This document shows, piece after piece, positions 54,823-62,213 of a stretch of 64,000 nucleotides of DNA. Made by a program: the position numbers and the translations under genes. Source of the DNA: Aureispira sp050633105 (lineage in GTDB: Bacteria > Bacteroidota > Bacteroidia > Chitinophagales > Saprospiraceae). Each line of letters starts with the position of its first letter. Within the stretch, counting starts at the first letter, position 1. The notes under the pieces are model-generated. The model had not been told where the DNA came from. It did no database searches and saw only the letters and a program-made list of their open reading frames with translations. The DNA lies in NCBI GenBank assembly GCA_050633105.1, contig JBOEFW010000001.1, forward strand, positions 9,329 through 73,328, written 5' to 3'.

Positions 54823-54949
54823 CGTAGGAAATCTGTTGCCTTAATATAGTGCTCTACCAAACTGAGCTACCCTAGTTTCCTAAGGGTGGGACTCGAACCC
54901 ACGACCGCTAGCACCCATTGCGAAGAAGGAAAGCCAACATAGGCCTACG
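54823..54949 (-). ncRNA. Y-RNA-like small RNA C with permuted tRNA-like domain
   Basis: About 127 nt with the same plan as RNA D. The lower stem is CGTAGG/CCTACG (54949-54944 / 54828-54823), the internal loop begins CCTA, and the upper stem is TGTTG/CAACA. It has the UUCCUUCU box (54924-54931), T arm GTGGGTTCGAGTCCCAC (54902-54886), acceptor CCTTAG-GAAA-CTAGGG (54885-54870) and D arm GCTCAGTTTGGTAGAGC (54867-54851). The anticodon arm (TTCGC-AATGGGT-GCTAG, 54924-54908) has a mismatched stem and a loop reading UGG by alignment to RNA D. Six U follow. Confidence 0.85.
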
Positions 54950-54964
54950 ACTTTATTTTTATAA

Positions 54965-55027
54965 AAAACGGAAAATGAATGTACTAAAGTTGGAGTTGGT
55001 AGAAGGAAGTACACTCTAGGCCGTTTT
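54965..55027 (-). ncRNA. Y-RNA-like small RNA B (no tRNA-like part)
   Basis: 63 nt. The lower stem is AAAACGG/CCGTTTT, the internal loop CCTAGA, the upper stem GTGTAC/GTACAT (one G-U), and then the UUCCUUCU box (55001-55008). The loop holds no T or D arm. The 3' side of the stem runs into U residues. Confidence 0.75.
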
Positions 55028-55045
55028 ATAGTTTTTTATTAAAAA

Positions 55046-55115
55046 GAACATCGGAAAGCAAAACCACTAAGTCAATATAGTTTGGAAGAAGGAAGCGGCT
55101 TTTAGGCCGATGTTC
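55046..55115 (-). ncRNA. Y-RNA-like small RNA A (no tRNA-like part)
   Basis: The first RNA of the array, beginning 25 nt after the stop codon of the TerD-like gene. The perfect 9-bp lower stem is GAACATCGG/CCGATGTTC, followed by the CCTA bulge, the upper stem AAAGC/GCTTT, the UUCCUUCU box (55087-55094) and a 33-nt loop. UUUUU follows the stem. Confidence 0.78.
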
Positions 55116-55139
55116 TAGTTCGTATCAACAAGCAATAAT

Positions 55140-57314
55140 CTAAATGAGTTCACTTAAAACCTGCTCTGTTTGTAATATATTATAAGTATGCGCTTTGCTA
55201 GTTCCAAAAGTAATACTCGCTTCTTCTGCTGTCTCTACCAAACTCGCTTGTCTCGCCAACGCATGCACTTTTGCCAATTGGAAAAAGGTAGGGCGTTGTT
55301 GTGTAAATTGAGCCAACTCAGAAGCCGTAATTTCTAAGGAGTGGACAGAGGTTTCGATGGCATTGCGTTTGTTCAAGCCATTGACATACAAATCGGTATA
55401 AATAATTTGCTCTTGCGCAATATCTACCATAAATGGAATCGAATAACTGCCCACACCATTGAGATCCAACTTGTTCGCTACCGTTTTAATATCAAAGCTT
55501 TTGTAATTCGAATTGACCTTTTCACGCCACATCCAGCCCGCATGGCAAGCCATTTGAGCAAAGGATTCTCCTGCGTAACGATAAATTTGCACACTGACAT
55601 AGGCCGTCGCTTTACTGACTTTTTTCAAATCAATATCAATAAATTCTGCGGCACCCAATAAGCCATCTTGCAAATCACCAGAATGCACTGCACCCATTGC
55701 CGATAAATTGGTGTAACTCACTTGATTAATGAGTTTAAAATCAGCATTGTACAACGCAATGGATAAATCTAAGTCTGTACGAATCGCCACTTGTTTCCAG
55801 TAGACAAATAAGCGTAAGACTTTACTCAAATCTACGGCTACTCGACTACCACGGCCCAAGGTCAATAGACCTTCTGAGCTTTTACGCTGTTGCAAAGGCA
55901 AGGTATAATGGACCAAGTTAGGATCAATCCATACTTTTTCTTCTGCCCAGCTTTCGCGAACCGCCAATTGCTGCTGAATACCGTCACGTAATAAAGACAA
56001 AACTGCCGCAACTACTTCAGGCGCCAAGGTTTTATAACTGTTGTTATCCAAAACAATCATCTTGCCTTTCTTATTCACAACCGAGCGATATTTAGCATCA
56101 TTGATGTGCTCAAAATAGCTTTCTAAGACCAATAAATTCTTTAAAGTAACTGCTTCAATAGAAGGAGCTAAATACTTTAAGATCGTGACATAATTGGCTT
56201 GAAAACGACGCAACAATTCGTGCAAACGACGTAAAAATACACCAGGGCGTTTTACCAAATGTTCTAAAACAGGCAGCAACGCATTGGCTGCCAACAACTG
56301 TTCCGTATGGCCTTCAAAAGTAATCAGTTTGCCATTGCGCAATTGATCGAATACTTCTGCTGTGCGTGGAAACCTATTAGCCTGTGCGCCAGGGTGCAAA
56401 TAGCGTCCTAAAGCCAACCATAGCCCTTTGTATTGCAATAAATTCTCAGCCGTACCCGAAGAACGCTCCAAGACCGTCAAAATTGCTCGACGGGCAGGGC
56501 GAGGTAAAGAAGGAAATTTAATAGGTTGACTCAAACTTACATCAGAGTCGGTAATGGCAGCCAAGCTACGCAATACATCGGTTGCGGTTTGGTGCAAGGC
56601 GGTGAAGCCTTCCCAATCTTTTTGTTCCCAGCAATAGCGACCCAACCAGGCTTTGGTTTCTTTGAAGACAACTTTAGAGGCGTCCACACTAGTCATACCA
56701 AAGTGGCTCAACAAACTACGAATGTCGACGTGCAAATACTCAGGAATAGATGCTTTGGCATACAACAATTGTTGTAAGTAGCCTTGAAGCATTGCTTCTA
56801 AATTGGTTGCTGCGACTAACTCTAAGGTAATCCATTCTACATGTCCATCTTCTTTTTTCTCCTGTTGTACAGCCGCTGCTTTTTCCCACAATTCCAACGA
56901 TTGGGTTTGTGTAATGGGATCAGCGCCAAATTCGTCCAAATCAAACAGCCATCTTGGTACCAAGACCCCATTATCCAAACGAACATTGTTTTTGGTATCT
57001 TGAAGAACATTGGCTAAGAAGCCATAAAAACGTTTGTTTAAATAGTCTTCATCAGCGGGTGTTTGCTCAGGAAAATTGTTGAACAAAGGCACATACTGCA
57101 CCTCTGCTCCCCGTTTTTTTGCTAATAATTGTAGCGTGCTAGGGAAGGTGTCCAAAAAGCTAGCATCTACTTCTTGTAAGCGGGCAGGGTTTTCTAGGCG
57201 ATAACCTAAGTTTGCTAATTCCGCGACAACCGCCATTTTTTGACGGCTGGTTAAGCCTCTACCAAGTGGGTAAAGGATTATGTTCATTCTATTTAAAGCG
57301 ATGGTAGGTAACAT
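55140..57314 (-). CDS. TerD-like domain protein, MXAN_6230/SCO0854-like
   Basis: A 724-aa cytosolic protein. I start at ATG 57314 because the shared promoter box lies at 57338-57378 and a longer frame would overlap the upstream gene; Met at 57287 (MNIILYPLGRG) is an alternative. The N-terminal region has ELANLGYRLENPARLQEVD and YVPLFNNFPEQTP. FDLDEFGADPITQTQ is where relatives of the MXAN_6230/SCO0854 family carry a RING-like zinc site; no cysteine pair is visible here. The middle (about 230-480) is helical, HEAT-like (LWLALGRYLHPGA, RPGVFLRRLHELLRRF). Residues 487-690 form a TerD-like beta-sandwich with TDLDLSIALYN, VHSGDLQDGLLGAAEFIDIDL and RYAGESFAQM. No vWA/TROVE motif of Ro proteins is seen. 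The RNA array follows its stop by 25 nt, which suggests a shared transcript and a role as RNA partner. The family name is from memory. Confidence 0.75.
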   Translation of the reverse strand: MLPTIALNRMNIILYPLGRGLTSRQKMAVVAELANLGYRLENPARLQEVDASFLDTFPSTLQLLAKKRGAEVQYVPLFNNFPEQTPADEDYLNKRFYGFLANVLQDTKNNVRLDNGVLVPRWLFDLDEFGADPITQTQSLELWEKAAAVQQEKKEDGHVEWITLELVAATNLEAMLQGYLQQLLYAKASIPEYLHVDIRSLLSHFGMTSVDASKVVFKETKAWLGRYCWEQKDWEGFTALHQTATDVLRSLAAITDSDVSLSQPIKFPSLPRPARRAILTVLERSSGTAENLLQYKGLWLALGRYLHPGAQANRFPRTAEVFDQLRNGKLITFEGHTEQLLAANALLPVLEHLVKRPGVFLRRLHELLRRFQANYVTILKYLAPSIEAVTLKNLLVLESYFEHINDAKYRSVVNKKGKMIVLDNNSYKTLAPEVVAAVLSLLRDGIQQQLAVRESWAEEKVWIDPNLVHYTLPLQQRKSSEGLLTLGRGSRVAVDLSKVLRLFVYWKQVAIRTDLDLSIALYNADFKLINQVSYTNLSAMGAVHSGDLQDGLLGAAEFIDIDLKKVSKATAYVSVQIYRYAGESFAQMACHAGWMWREKVNSNYKSFDIKTVANKLDLNGVGSYSIPFMVDIAQEQIIYTDLYVNGLNKRNAIETSVHSLEITASELAQFTQQRPTFFQLAKVHALARQASLVETAEEASITFGTSKAHTYNILQTEQVLSELI

Positions 57315-57337
57315 AACTATTGTTTTTTGTTCTTGTT

Positions 57338-57378
57338 GATACAAAGATGCAATAGCCCTGCGCAGTCTTTTTGCGCAC
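57338..57378 (-). promoter_or_regulatory. Shared promoter box, copy 2 (TerD-like gene)
   Basis: On the plus strand: GATACAAAGATGCAA, then CTGCGCAGTCTTTTTGCGCA. CAAA at 57342-57345 is 12 nt from the repeat. The -7-like box (CATCTTTG on the minus strand) lies about 28 nt before the ATG at 57314. Confidence 0.75.
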
Positions 57379-57508
57379 TTCATGAAAAGTGCAAAAAAGA
57401 TGCAATAAATAGTTGGAAAGGGGGGAATTATAGGTACTAGGCTTCTCTCAGGCAAATTACAAAATAATAACCTCAGGTTTGATGGAGTTTTAACGCTGAG
57501 AAATAGCG

Positions 57509-57910
57509 CTAGTTGGTATGCTTGTTCATTTCTTCTAACAACCAAGTAATCGCCTCTTCTCTTTTGGTGAAGATTTTGGCAGGGACGATTCTACCTGCTT
57601 CATTGGTTTTGTTTTTTGTGAACTTGAGGTATAAATTTCCCGCGACTTTGGCCGCAAAAGAATTTAAAATCATTGCCCTAGCAACATCTCCTACTTCTGC
57701 ACTTTGGTAATATTCTATAGCATCTCTATTGGTGTATGTTGTAGGGACAATAACTAATAAGCTTCTAGGTTGACCATCAATTAACTCTTTTACTACTGCC
57801 AAATTTTCTTTAGCATGGCTTAGGGTTTGTATGTCATCCCAGCCCTCACTGGGAACCATCTCTACGACATTATCTGGTCTTAAAGTAATAGTCATTGATG
57901 TTGTTTTCAT
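57509..57910 (-). CDS. STAS/SpoIIAA-like small protein
   Basis: A 133-aa protein; I start at ATG 57910 (MKTTSMTITLRPDNV), since the 62 codons before it look non-coding. The alternation of strands and helices (NLAVVKELIDGQPRSLLVIVPT, AMILNSFAAKVAGNLYLKF, KIFTKREEAITWLLEEM) fits the STAS/SpoIIAA-like fold of small Bacteroidetes proteins (DUF7793 type). Function is unknown. It lies inside the presumed regulon but has no copy of the shared box upstream. Confidence 0.7.
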   Translation of the reverse strand: MKTTSMTITLRPDNVVEMVPSEGWDDIQTLSHAKENLAVVKELIDGQPRSLLVIVPTTYTNRDAIEYYQSAEVGDVARAMILNSFAAKVAGNLYLKFTKNKTNEAGRIVPAKIFTKREEAITWLLEEMNKHTN

Positions 57911-58367
57911 ATCCTTTCTTAAAGATGTATGTTGATGAAGTCTAACAAATATTTCTGAGATTTTTATTGTACAATAATACTCAAAATTATGAGAATTAGA
58001 GTAATTGTAAGACTTAATACAATATTTCTTTATTTTTAAGTGAAATAAATAGAAAACATGTTTTTCTAAAGAGAATATCATTATAACTAAATACACTGTA
58101 ACAAAAGTTTCTGTTAATTTACAAACGCATCATTTTACACTTTTAATTGTTAGATAATCGCCGTTTTAGCTAAGGATACAAGGCTTTTTCTACCTACAAA
58201 AGCATTAAAAATACGCTGTATAAAAATACAANNACTTCTGTTACACGGTATTTAGAACGAATCGGTTAATTTCCTTGACAAGTAGAGCATCGAAGTGGGG
58301 CGATGTTGATGGGAAGGGATCTATTGTTTATAGATCCCTTCTTCTTAAGAGGGGCTAAGATTTTGTT
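57911..58367. other. Intergenic region with a two-base N gap
   Basis: A 457-bp AT-rich stretch. It holds NN at 58232-58233 (sequence uncertainty) and a hairpin near its right end. No gene is recognised. The promoter of the STAS-like gene should lie here. Confidence 0.5.
58313..58341 (-). terminator. Hairpin after the paralogous gene pair
   Basis: A perfect 12-bp stem GAAGGGATCTAT / ATAGATCCCTTC with a 5-nt loop, 26 bp beyond the stop codon of the 58368-58922 gene. No U run follows on the minus strand, so terminator function is inferred. Confidence 0.6.
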
Positions 58368-58922
58368 TTATGATAGTTGGGCACCCTGCATAAACACATT
58401 ATGAAAATGTCCTGTATCAAGGCCTTGAATTTTCTCCAACAAGACGTTTAGTTGGATTTTTACACTGGGAGGAAGAGGGCTTCTTTTGATCTCTTCTTTT
58501 AGAGCAGTAGACTGTTGATTCCTAAATTCTTTACCCGTTATTGATCGAAAGGCTTTTTTTTTCACTTGATAGCGAACTAAGTGAAGGAATTGATTTTCCC
58601 AGTCTTTTGGTGTTTTTGTCGTGAATTGCTCTTCATAAGCTTCAACAGGAAAGCCCATGCCAGTACTCCAATCTTGATTAATAAAAGAGATGTCTTCTTC
58701 ATAAAAATCAAAAGATTTGCCGTCTTGCACAATGGCTAGTGGCCAATTTAGAAACTCTTCCATAGAGGAAACACGCTCTCCCATCCTTTTACCATGAAGG
58801 GTTAATTCATAAACATCTTGCCCTAAATCAAAGTATTGCTCTTTGGAAAATTTTAATAAGATCGTATGCGCGTCAATTTTTTTAACGGCGATGAGAATAC
58901 CATATTTATTGATAATGTTCAT
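58368..58922 (-). CDS. Hypothetical protein, paralogue of the upstream gene
   Basis: A 184-aa soluble protein beginning MNIINKYGILIAVKKIDAHTILLKF. It aligns with the gene encoded just before it: both start N-KY-IL--VK-ID--TIL--F, continue LGQDVYELTLHG or WGKDVYQLTING, and end VKxxLNxLLxKIQxLD. The C-terminal helical repeat (KKKAFRSITGKEFRNQQSTALKEEIKRSPLPPSVKIQLN) occurs once here. No family is known to me. The start lies 6 bp after the corrected stop of the upstream gene, so they form an operon. Confidence 0.75.
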   Translation of the reverse strand: MNIINKYGILIAVKKIDAHTILLKFSKEQYFDLGQDVYELTLHGKRMGERVSSMEEFLNWPLAIVQDGKSFDFYEEDISFINQDWSTGMGFPVEAYEEQFTTKTPKDWENQFLHLVRYQVKKKAFRSITGKEFRNQQSTALKEEIKRSPLPPSVKIQLNVLLEKIQGLDTGHFHNVFMQGAQLS

Positions 58923-58928
58923 GTGGTT

Positions 58929-59739
58929 TTATTTTAGTGGATAACCATAAATAAATACCCCATAAAAAGTTTCCTCGTCCAAGGTTTGAATTTTATCCAA
59001 TAAGGCGTTTAAGGATGCTTTGACCNNAGATGTGTATAAGAGACAGGGCGTTTAAGGATGCTTTGACCGTAGGATCAATTGGATATCGTTCCAACTGATC
59101 TCTTAGTTTTTTAGAAATGCTATTCCTGAAGGCTGGATCTGTTGCTGCTTGAAAAGCAGTTGTTCTAACCCGTTCACTAATGGAATCGATTAAATCACCA
59201 CACCAACTATTGGGCGTTTCTTCAGAAAGTTTCTTGTACTCTTTTTTAGGAGTGTGCACTAACATAGATAACCTTGTATGACTAAATGCTTCTTGTATAC
59301 GGTGTTTAAGGACATCAGAAGCAAGTTTGTTAATGTCCGCGATAGGGACTGGGAAGGTTGCTTGAAAGGCAGTTGTGCCAACACTATTGCTAATGGTATA
59401 GAGTAATTGGCTACCCCAATCTTCCAGTGCTTTTGTAGAAAAAACGCCACTATAATTGGTAAAAGGGAGCCCAAAATCACTAAGCCAATTGCCTGATTCA
59501 TCCATATAACCATGATAGAAATAGAGTTCCCCTTGCTCTTCTATGATGACGGTTGGATTATTTAAATGCAAGTCCTTTATCATCTCAATATTGTCCGCTA
59601 TGTGATGACCGTTAATCGTCAACTGATAGACATCTTTTCCCCAATCTAGTCCTTCTGCTTCACAAAAGTTTATTAAGATGGTGTCTTTATCAATTTCTTT
59701 AACGGATTGTAGAATGTTGTATTTGTTGAGAATTTCCAT
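58929..59739 (-). CDS. Hypothetical protein, broken by an assembly artefact
   Basis: As printed, the frame stops early (58993) after LNAL because a 43-bp artefact (59004-59046) is inserted. Removing it restores LLDKIQTLDEETFYGVFIYG and a stop at 58929, giving 255 aa. This end matches the paralogue downstream (LLEKIQGLDTGHFHNVF). The protein begins MEILNKYNILQSVKEIDKDT and contains the C-terminal helical unit twice (VGTTAFQATFPVPIADINKL and VRTTAFQAATDPAFRNSISK). Copy 3 of the shared promoter box lies 62 bp upstream. Function is unknown. Confidence 0.8.
59004..59046. other. Sequencing artefact: Nextera adapter plus duplicated 22 bp
   Basis: AGATGTGTATAAGAGACAG (59028-59046) is the Tn5 mosaic-end sequence of Illumina Nextera adapters. 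It follows NN and is flanked by two identical 22-bp copies (59004-59025 and 59047-59068). This is a scaffolding error, not biology. Confidence 0.97.
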
Positions 59740-59794
59740 GTTGGTTTCTTTTGCAAGGTTTTGATTTTTGTTGATAACAACTCCTAAAGGTTAA

Positions 59795-59837
59795 CAATAA
59801 CAAAGGTGCAACCCATCTACGCAGTCTTTTTGCGAAG
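59795..59837 (-). promoter_or_regulatory. Shared promoter box, copy 3 (paralogue pair)
   Basis: On the plus strand: CAATAACAAAGGTGCAACCC, then CTACGCAGTCTTTTTGCGAAG. CAAA (59801-59804) is 12 nt from the repeat. It is 56 bp upstream of the 59739 start codon. Confidence 0.75.
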
Positions 59838-59922
59838 GTGTCAAATAAAGACTAAATGGCTTGAATTATTCTGTAAAAGCTCTTATAAAGGGAGGGACTA
59901 ATCAACAAATTTGAAGCCTTTT

Positions 59923-60624
59923 TTATTCTAGCATCTTCAAGAAAATTGGATTGGTTCTTAAGTTGTCTAATTCAGGATATGATTGAGCATCTTCCTTAAT
60001 TTCTGCATCCATTTCAATGCCCTTTTTTAAGTTTTGGAGACATTGCTCTTCCCCTAATAAGTTTTGAAGAATGCCAATTTGATAGTAATTCCAAGAGAAC
60101 TCTTGTAGCTTATTTAAACTGGTCCAGAGTGCAATGGCTTCTTTGAAATAGTGCTTACTTTTTAGTTCAAGACCCTTTTGATATTCTGTTTGATAATGAT
60201 GATTGAAGTCGTGCTGTAGACGTTTGTGATTTAAGTACTTTTCTACAAACACTTGGTCATTTTCAATATTAATGGTGCAAATAACTTCTATAAAGAGCCA
60301 AGTAATGTCTTCATTGTCTGGATAATCTTTATGAAGTTCTTGGTAGAGTTTTAAAGTATCTTCTTTTTGAGATGCGTAGTAAAATCTAAGAATGGTACCA
60401 ATGGTACTAAAGACTATTTTTTCATCATCCATTCCAAAGCTCAATAGTTCTTTTTTGTACAATGGATAATCTTTATTTACTTCTGTATACTTTATAGAAG
60501 CATAAGCGACTTCATGTATTAGCTCCTCCGAAGATTCTTTTTGAGGAGTGGTCTGCTTTTCCACAGGAGTACTTTCTTGTGCAGGAGTATTTTTGTTCTT
60601 CTTAAAAAAATCAAATAGGCCCAT
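59923..60624 (-). CDS. TPR-like hypothetical protein
   Basis: A 233-aa soluble protein. The start MGLFDFFKKNKNTPAQES is followed by a Lys/Thr/Gln-rich linker, then helical repeats: KEDTLKLYQELHKDYPDNEDITWLFIEVI, YQKGLELKSKHYFKEAIALWTSLNKL and YYQIGILQNLLGEEQCLQNLKKGIEM. The last three form TPR-like pairs. The GLFDFFKK opening is common in Bacteroidetes proteins of stress or toxin-immunity loci, but that is weak evidence. Copy 4 of the shared box lies about 120 bp upstream. Confidence 0.72.
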   Translation of the reverse strand: MGLFDFFKKNKNTPAQESTPVEKQTTPQKESSEELIHEVAYASIKYTEVNKDYPLYKKELLSFGMDDEKIVFSTIGTILRFYYASQKEDTLKLYQELHKDYPDNEDITWLFIEVICTINIENDQVFVEKYLNHKRLQHDFNHHYQTEYQKGLELKSKHYFKEAIALWTSLNKLQEFSWNYYQIGILQNLLGEEQCLQNLKKGIEMDAEIKEDAQSYPELDNLRTNPIFLKMLE

Positions 60625-60740
60625 TGTATTGTTGGTTTGGATTAAACAGGCAGAAGGATTAAAACTATTGCTTGTTGTCTAGTTGGGTTTAGGGAATTAG
60701 CGGTCATTATTTTTATTAGAACAACTGTTTTGTTCTTTGC

Positions 60741-60783
60741 TGATACAAATATGGGATAGGTCTGCGCAATCTTTTTGCGTAGG
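60741..60783 (-). promoter_or_regulatory. Shared promoter box, copy 4 (TPR gene; divergent SEFIR-WYL)
   Basis: On the plus strand: TGATACAAATATGGGATAGG, then CTGCGCAATCTTTTTGCGTAGG. CAAA (60746-60749) is 12 nt from the repeat. Orientation matches the minus-strand TPR gene, but the site also lies 95 bp upstream of the SEFIR gene on the other strand. Confidence 0.72.
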
Positions 60784-60853
60784 TATGAGAATGGGGTGAA
60801 AAAGTTTTTAAATAAAAATTGAATAAAATAATTTATTTGTTTATTTTAGAATT

Positions 60854-60861
60854 TATTTTTG
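60854..60861 (+). promoter_or_regulatory. Promoter -7 box of the SEFIR-WYL operon
   Basis: TATTTTTG matches TAnnTTTG exactly. A TTTG lies upstream at a shorter than usual distance (14 nt). The start codon is 16 nt downstream, so the leader is very short. Confidence 0.5.
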
Positions 60862-60877
60862 ATAAATAACCTATTCC

Positions 60878-62188
60878 ATGTCTGAAAAAACTACTTCCCC
60901 TAAAATTTCTATCCTGCATTTCCACCCTACAGGTAAGCCTGCGACTTGGATTACGACTTTAGCGACCCAATTAAGAGCAGATGGAGTCGATGTTCATTTG
61001 GATGTTTGGGACTTGCAATTGGGGCAAGATGTTTATAATTATAAAGAAAAGGCTATTTATGATACCTCGTTTAAGCATGTCCTAATTATTTTAGATGTTG
61101 CTTATTTTGATAAAGTAGCCCAAGGAAATGCTCAAAATCAGTTAGAGACGCAATTGACAAGAAATGAATTGTACAAAGATGTAGAGCAAACTATGTTAAT
61201 TCCTGTAGTGCGACGGCGAGTTGGGGATACCAAAGAACAATTGCCACCTGCTATTCGGGGACGGTATTGTCTCGATTTTTCTGAAAACCATCAAGCGGCT
61301 GCTTATGCACAACTAACACAGACTATTTATGATACGCGAACCCCACCCATTAAGCCTCCATTAGGTTCGCCAATGAAGCTTTCTAACGCTTATTTTTCAG
61401 CAATGCCCTATTTGGAATTGATTCGGCAACAGCCTACTAGAATGAATCAGCAAAGTCATCTGTTTTTTCAAGCGTTTCTAGCTGTTTTAAAACAGGCAAA
61501 AAGTGATCATCAATTTCTGCGAATAGCTTGGCGAGAATTTTTGGAAGAAGTTAGTATCAAGGATTTGGAACCGTCTTTTAATACCACTAGTTTAATAGAA
61601 GCGTTGGAAGAGTTGGGCAAAATAGCGCAAAAAGGACCATTGGATAGTGTCCTATCTATTTTCATACAGGAATTGTTTCTAACAACTATCATTGTTGGTT
61701 TTCAAGCCAGAAATTTTAGGTTTCTAGAAAATTTGCTGCAAGGTCATTATCTAAATGTACATCTAGAGCAGACTTCTTTTGTGCTCTTTAATTGTTGGAA
61801 AGAGCAATCATTAGCAGCCTTGACAGAACAACAAGCAACTGGTATTACTAGAGCATTGCACGACGAACTGACCCCTCATTATAGCTTAGAACAAATCGTA
61901 GAAGCAGATTTAATTTGCCATTACATTGCGCAAATGAAAGCCGAGACATGGGTGCCTTTTTTAGCGTTCTATATCGAGGATAAAACCTATCCGATTTCAT
62001 GGCTAGATAAACTATCCATCAAGAAGTTCTTTAACAAAACAAAGAGACTTTATAATGTGGATACAGCAACAGATTTTGGCAAAGCCGTAAATAATGCTTA
62101 TCTACATCAAATCAAGCACCCTTTAAAACTTTATTCTGCTGTCTTGCCGTTGGATAAAGTAGTGCCTAGGAAAGTAGCTTATTTATAA
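60878..62188 (+). CDS. SEFIR-domain protein
   Basis: A 436-aa cytosolic protein. Residues 8-150 form a SEFIR/TIR-like domain: KISILHFHPTGKPATWITTLA, then LRADGVDVHLDVWDLQLGQDVYNY, HVLIILDVAYFDKV, TMLIPVVRRR and AIRGRYCLDF. The VDVHLDxWDLxxGQD signature is typical. The remaining 290 residues are helical (QSHLFFQAFLAVLKQ, LIEALEELGKIAQKG) and not recognised. SEFIR domains mediate homotypic assembly and, in bacterial defence systems, NAD depletion; catalytic residues cannot be assigned here with confidence. The WYL gene starts 25 bp after the stop, so the two form an operon. Confidence 0.82.
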   Translation: MSEKTTSPKISILHFHPTGKPATWITTLATQLRADGVDVHLDVWDLQLGQDVYNYKEKAIYDTSFKHVLIILDVAYFDKVAQGNAQNQLETQLTRNELYKDVEQTMLIPVVRRRVGDTKEQLPPAIRGRYCLDFSENHQAAAYAQLTQTIYDTRTPPIKPPLGSPMKLSNAYFSAMPYLELIRQQPTRMNQQSHLFFQAFLAVLKQAKSDHQFLRIAWREFLEEVSIKDLEPSFNTTSLIEALEELGKIAQKGPLDSVLSIFIQELFLTTIIVGFQARNFRFLENLLQGHYLNVHLEQTSFVLFNCWKEQSLAALTEQQATGITRALHDELTPHYSLEQIVEADLICHYIAQMKAETWVPFLAFYIEDKTYPISWLDKLSIKKFFNKTKRLYNVDTATDFGKAVNNAYLHQIKHPLKLYSAVLPLDKVVPRKVAYL

Positions 62189-62213
62189 TAAAACCTAAGA
62201 GAAAACACCACCC

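Noticed and set aside
54561..54902. Ordinary tRNA genes, possibly with introns
   Set aside because: The T arm precedes the D arm in each unit, and the two acceptor strands are joined by GAAA with no CCA end. Reading D arm of one unit to T arm of the next needs a roughly 100-nt intron in each and leaves no proper anticodon stem.
54561..55115. CRISPR array from the repeated AGAAGGAA motif
   Set aside because: The repeat is only 8 bp, the spacing varies (about 80-160 bp), the units fold into stems, and no cas genes are near.
54034..57400. Known rsr-yrlBA-rtcBA operon
   Set aside because: No TROVE/vWA protein and no RtcA cyclase are encoded; only the RtcB and Y-RNA-like parts match.
55140..57545. 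Start of the TerD-like protein at 57545 (801 aa)
   Set aside because: The extra 77 codons cover the shared promoter box and overlap the upstream gene; a start at 57314 or 57287 fits the promoter and the family.
57509..58096. Longer N terminus for the STAS-like protein
   Set aside because: Residues before Met at 57910 are Tyr/Phe/Lys/Ile-rich translation of AT-rich DNA without family resemblance.
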